A stretch of 14,921 nt of DNA. Origin: Clostridiaceae bacterium. Its GTDB lineage: Bacteria > Bacillota > Clostridia > Acetivibrionales > DUMC01. The notes below the pieces were generated by a model. That model did no database searches. It was not told the DNA's origin and worked only from the letters and a program-made list of their open reading frames with translations. Location: NCBI GenBank assembly GCA_012512865.1, contig JAAZDH010000034.1, forward strand, positions 1-14,921, written 5' to 3'. Below, in pieces: positions 12,573 through 14,921 of this stretch (the first letter of the stretch is position 1; the number at the start of each line of letters is the position of its first letter). A program made the translations under genes and the position numbers.

Positions 12573-13728
12573 AGGGGAGGCGGACAATAGAGGTAAGATT
12601 AATAGTAACGGTAATACTGATAGTGAAGGTAATATTGATAGTAAAGTTAAGACAGGTAAACAGGGTAAGACATGGCAAACAGGCAAGGCAGGTGAAACCG
12701 GCAATGCGGGGAAAACAGGCAATACGGGGAGAACAGGCAAAACAGGAAGAATGGGGAAAACAGGCAATGGGGGAAGAACGGGGAGGATAGGCATGGCAGG
12801 TAAGGCGAATATGATTGGTAACAAGGGAAAAACAGGTGATGCTGCAAATACTGGTAAAGCGGGAAATGTAGACAACCCGTGCAGCATACGGGCAAGATTT
12901 ACGAGGGGGGAAGAGCTTAAGTATATTTCGCACCTGGATATTGCCAGGGCTTTCCAAAGGGCATTAAGGCGTTCACGGGTTCCAATAAGTTATTCCGAGG
13001 GCTTTAACCCTCAACCCCATGTTGTATTCGGCCTGCCCCTGGCGGTTGGGGTTACAAGCGAGGCGGAGTATGCTGATTTCCGGCTTTACAGGTACATGGA
13101 GCCCGGTGATTTTATGGAGCGCTTGAATATTGAACTGCCGCAGGGGCTTAAATTGTGCGAGACGAAGATCAAGCGGAGCAAGGAGAACATAATGGCTGGC
13201 ATATCCTTTGCTTCGTATAAGATATATGTACATTCCAGCCTTGGCATGGGAATAGGCGAAGCCAGGAAAAAAGCAGCTGAGTTTATAAAACTGGAGACTA
13301 TAATGGTGCCAAAAGAAGAAAAGCAAGGTAAAGAAAAGCGGGGCAGGGCACTGGAAAATCCAGGTATACATGCAGAAGATAACACAGGAAAAAACAATAC
13401 AGGGGGAAATTATGCGGGCGAAGAAGGTGGAAAAAACACGGGGCAAAGCATGGAGAAAAACGAGGTTAATATAAAATCCATGGTTCACAAGCTTGACATA
13501 GAAGAACGTGCAGCAGAAGGCATGGAAGAAGATGCCGGCGGTTTTATAATTTCAGCCCTGGTGAGCGCAGGAAGCAGGGGAAATTTGAAACCTGCCGCAC
13601 TGGTGTCTGCAATAAATAGATATATGAAAACAGATTTTCAAATCATGCATGTACACCGGACCGGTTTGTTTATAGAAGACACGGGAAAGATAACCAACCC
13701 CTTGTCTCCCCGTGCACTGGGATATTAA
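12565..13728 (+). CDS. DUF2344 (radical SAM-linked) protein with collagen-like N-terminal extension
   Basis: About 387 residues. The DUF2344/TIGR03936 domain begins at about residue 109 with RARFTRGEELKYISHLDIAR and continues through SEGFNPQPHVVFGLPLAVG; the domain's end contains AGSRGNLKP. Family members are usually near 230-250 residues and start almost directly at this motif. Here two additions account for the excess: about 93 codons of Gly-X-Y repeats at the N-terminus (12589-12867) and a Gly/Asn/Glu/Lys-rich insert near 13315-13461. Starts: GTG 12565 or TTG 12562 are served by GGGAGGTG (12548-12555) within the upstream gene. A second candidate is ATG 12793, six bases after GGAGG (12782-12786), which would remove most of the collagen-like tract. 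The protein is thought to work with the radical SAM enzyme encoded just upstream; its biochemical role is unknown. Confidence 0.88.
   Translation: MFKGEADNRGKINSNGNTDSEGNIDSKVKTGKQGKTWQTGKAGETGNAGKTGNTGRTGKTGRMGKTGNGGRTGRIGMAGKANMIGNKGKTGDAANTGKAGNVDNPCSIRARFTRGEELKYISHLDIARAFQRALRRSRVPISYSEGFNPQPHVVFGLPLAVGVTSEAEYADFRLYRYMEPGDFMERLNIELPQGLKLCETKIKRSKENIMAGISFASYKIYVHSSLGMGIGEARKKAAEFIKLETIMVPKEEKQGKEKRGRALENPGIHAEDNTGKNNTGGNYAGEEGGKNTGQSMEKNEVNIKSMVHKLDIEERAAEGMEEDAGGFIISALVSAGSRGNLKPAALVSAINRYMKTDFQIMHVHRTGLFIEDTGKITNPLSPRALGY
12589..12867 (+). repeat. Collagen-like Gly-X-Y tract, 9-base periodicity, within the DUF2344 gene
   Basis: After a decayed beginning, glycine recurs at nearly every third codon from about 12652, with Lys, Arg or Asn usually next and Thr or Ala often third (GKT, GNT, GRT, GKA). 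The 16-base string GGGGAAAACAGGCAAT occurs twice, at 12708-12723 and 12753-12768, 45 bases apart, which is five 9-base units. Proline is absent within the tract. On the other strand it reads as Leu/Pro-rich open frames that are by-products. Confidence 0.9.
13315..13461 (+). repeat. Low-complexity insert in the DUF2344 domain
   Basis: A stretch of about 49 codons rich in Lys, Glu, Gly and Asn (for example DNTGKNNTGGN and GEEGGKNTGQ) separates the helix ending KLETIMVPK from EVNIKSMVHKLDI, which are normally close together in this family. The boundaries are approximate. The period is not regular, so it may be an older, decayed repeat. Confidence 0.6.
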
Positions 13729-13856
13729 ATATGTCGTTTTCTATTGTTTCGGGCGGCATTATCAAATGCTTGATTCCACGCGGGATATTGAAAACCTGGT
13801 TTCTGCATTGATGTCAACTGCTTGTTTTCTACAGCACTTTGCAGGAGGTGAAATGG

Positions 13857-14921
13857 TTGGCAAATGAAATTCTTATAGAGGTTTTGCCCGAAGAAACAAA
13901 AGTGGCAATATTGGAAAACAGGGAGCTCGTGGAAATATACACGGAACGGTTTAATTTAAGAATGATGGAAGGAAATATTTACAGGGGAAGGGTGACGAGT
14001 GTATTGCCCGGCATGCAGGCAGCCTTCGTGGATATTGGTTATGCAAAGAATGCTTTCCTATATTTGAATGATGTGGTTTGCAACAACCATACCTGTAACA
14101 GGGTTAGCGAGCTTTTAACCCCGGGGCAGGAGCTAACGGTCCAAGTCATAAAGGAAGCATCAGGAAACAAGGGACCAAGGGTAACAACTCGAATAACCCT
14201 GCCCGGCAGGTACCTGGTTTTACTGCCCGGTGCGGATCATGTCAAGGTGTCAAGAAAAATTGAAAATGAATTGGAAATAAACAGGTTAAAGGAAATTGCC
14301 GAAGAAATAAAACCGGAAAACATGGGGTTAGTTGTAAGAACGGTTGCAGAAGGAAAGGACAAGGAAGACTTTCTTAATGATATACAGTTTTTAGTAAACC
14401 TTTATGATACGATATGTCAAAGGAAAGCAAAAGGCATTGTTCCCAGGTGCATACACAGGGATAGCGATTTGTTCTTCAGGGCTATAAGGGACTTTTTTAC
14501 GCCTGCGGTGGACAAGCTTGTTATAAATGACAGGGAGCATTATTCGAAGGCAATGGAATACATTGAAATGATTTCCCCTTCATTAAAAAACAGGGTAGAG
14601 CACCTTGACAAAAGCAAGAGCTTGTTTGACTACTACAATATTGACTACAGGCTTCAAAAGTTACTTTCCAGAAAGGTCTGGCTGAAATCCGGCGGGTATA
14701 TTGTTATTGACCGGACGGAGGCGCTTACCGCCATAGACGTTAATACCGGGAAATATGTAGGAAAAGACAACCTTGAAAATACGGTATTGAAAACAAATAT
14801 GGAAGCGGTTGCCGAGATTGGAAGGCAGTTAAGGCTCAGGGATATTGGCGGGATTATCGTAATTGATTTTATTGATATGGATGACATCATGCATAAACAA
14901 ATGGTTATGGACGAATTAAAA
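13857..14921 (+). CDS. rng: Ribonuclease E/G family protein (RNase G), 3' end outside the window
   Basis: The first 355 codons are present without a stop. An S1-like RNA-binding domain (GNIYRGRVTSVLPGMQAAFVDIG, residues about 39-61) is followed by the RNase H-like region (GPRVTTRITLPGRYLVLLPG) and the catalytic segment, with D294 in AIDVNTGKYVG and D337 in IVIDFIDM. Their 43-residue spacing equals that of the metal-binding D303 and D346 of E. coli RNase E. The zinc-link cysteines would lie beyond the window. The enzyme cuts single-stranded RNA and matures rRNA. Start: TTG 13857 stands eight bases after AGGAGG (13843-13848); the in-frame GTG 13848 overlaps that site. The loop after FLYLND is short compared with homologues. 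The 128 bases upstream (13729-13856) hold no gene or clear promoter, so transcription probably continues from the DUF2344 gene. Confidence 0.93.
   Translation, partial: MANEILIEVLPEETKVAILENRELVEIYTERFNLRMMEGNIYRGRVTSVLPGMQAAFVDIGYAKNAFLYLNDVVCNNHTCNRVSELLTPGQELTVQVIKEASGNKGPRVTTRITLPGRYLVLLPGADHVKVSRKIENELEINRLKEIAEEIKPENMGLVVRTVAEGKDKEDFLNDIQFLVNLYDTICQRKAKGIVPRCIHRDSDLFFRAIRDFFTPAVDKLVINDREHYSKAMEYIEMISPSLKNRVEHLDKSKSLFDYYNIDYRLQKLLSRKVWLKSGGYIVIDRTEALTAIDVNTGKYVGKDNLENTVLKTNMEAVAEIGRQLRLRDIGGIIVIDFIDMDDIMHKQMVMDELK

Noticed and set aside
12708..12800. G-quadruplex potential in the G-rich Gly-X-Y tract
   Set aside because: Tracts of four or five G are present, but the loops between them are mostly 13-22 bases; the tighter GG runs near 12782-12800 would give only a weak two-layer structure.
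12222..12957. Long minus-strand open frames rich in Leu, Pro and Val over the Gly-X-Y tract
   Set aside because: They are the complement of the 9-base repeat, lack a sensible start context and cross the well-supported + strand genes.

Overview
The window reads as chromosomal DNA of a Gram-positive, low-to-medium GC bacterium of the Clostridia type. The reasons are purine-rich Shine-Dalgarno sites, frequent TTG and GTG starts, heavy use of AGG (Arg) and ATA (Ile), AT-rich intergenic DNA, and the run radical SAM protein / DUF2344 protein / ribonuclease G. That run is, from general knowledge, a conserved neighbourhood upstream of rplU-rpmA-obg in Clostridia. All recognisable genes lie on the + strand; species cannot be named from the sequence alone.

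Layout. (1) 1-3867, catabolic-looking accessory genes: a URO-D superfamily protein, an M55 D-aminopeptidase and a cytoplasmic formylglycine sulfatase with its own promoter. (2) 3868-8510: an AT-rich gap with a 14-base tandem array, then one very large P-loop ATPase (about 1469 aa) resembling the BrxC/PglY/DUF6079 class of phage-defence ATPases but with no other defence gene beside it. (3) 8511-10377: an SDR oxidoreductase and an endonuclease/exonuclease/phosphatase-fold hydrolase preceded by a five-residue leader ORF. (4) 10495-10620: tRNA-Pro(CGG) and a very clear rho-independent terminator. (5) 10644-14921: the housekeeping-type run of radical SAM protein, DUF2344 protein and RNase G (cut off by the window end).

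The most striking property is not one gene but a recurring structure: short degenerate tandem repeats of differing unit length (11, 14, 18, 19 and about 27 bases) in most of the larger intergenic gaps, and in-frame low-complexity tracts (9-, 18- and 24-27-base periods) inside two otherwise globular proteins. Each tract has its own sequence, so this is not one dispersed element. It looks like a lineage-wide tendency to grow short tandem repeats, tolerated where they keep the frame. The strongest examples are an 8 x 18-base hexapeptide array in the ATPase and a 93-codon collagen-like Gly-X-Y tract at the N-terminus of the DUF2344 protein.

How the genes work together: the left genes fit turnover of sulfated or amino-sugar/peptide material inside the cell, but no transporter or glycosidase is present to prove a pathway. 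The right-hand radical SAM, DUF2344 and RNase G genes probably form one transcription unit starting just after the tRNA terminator. The ATPase cannot be tied to its neighbours by sequence.
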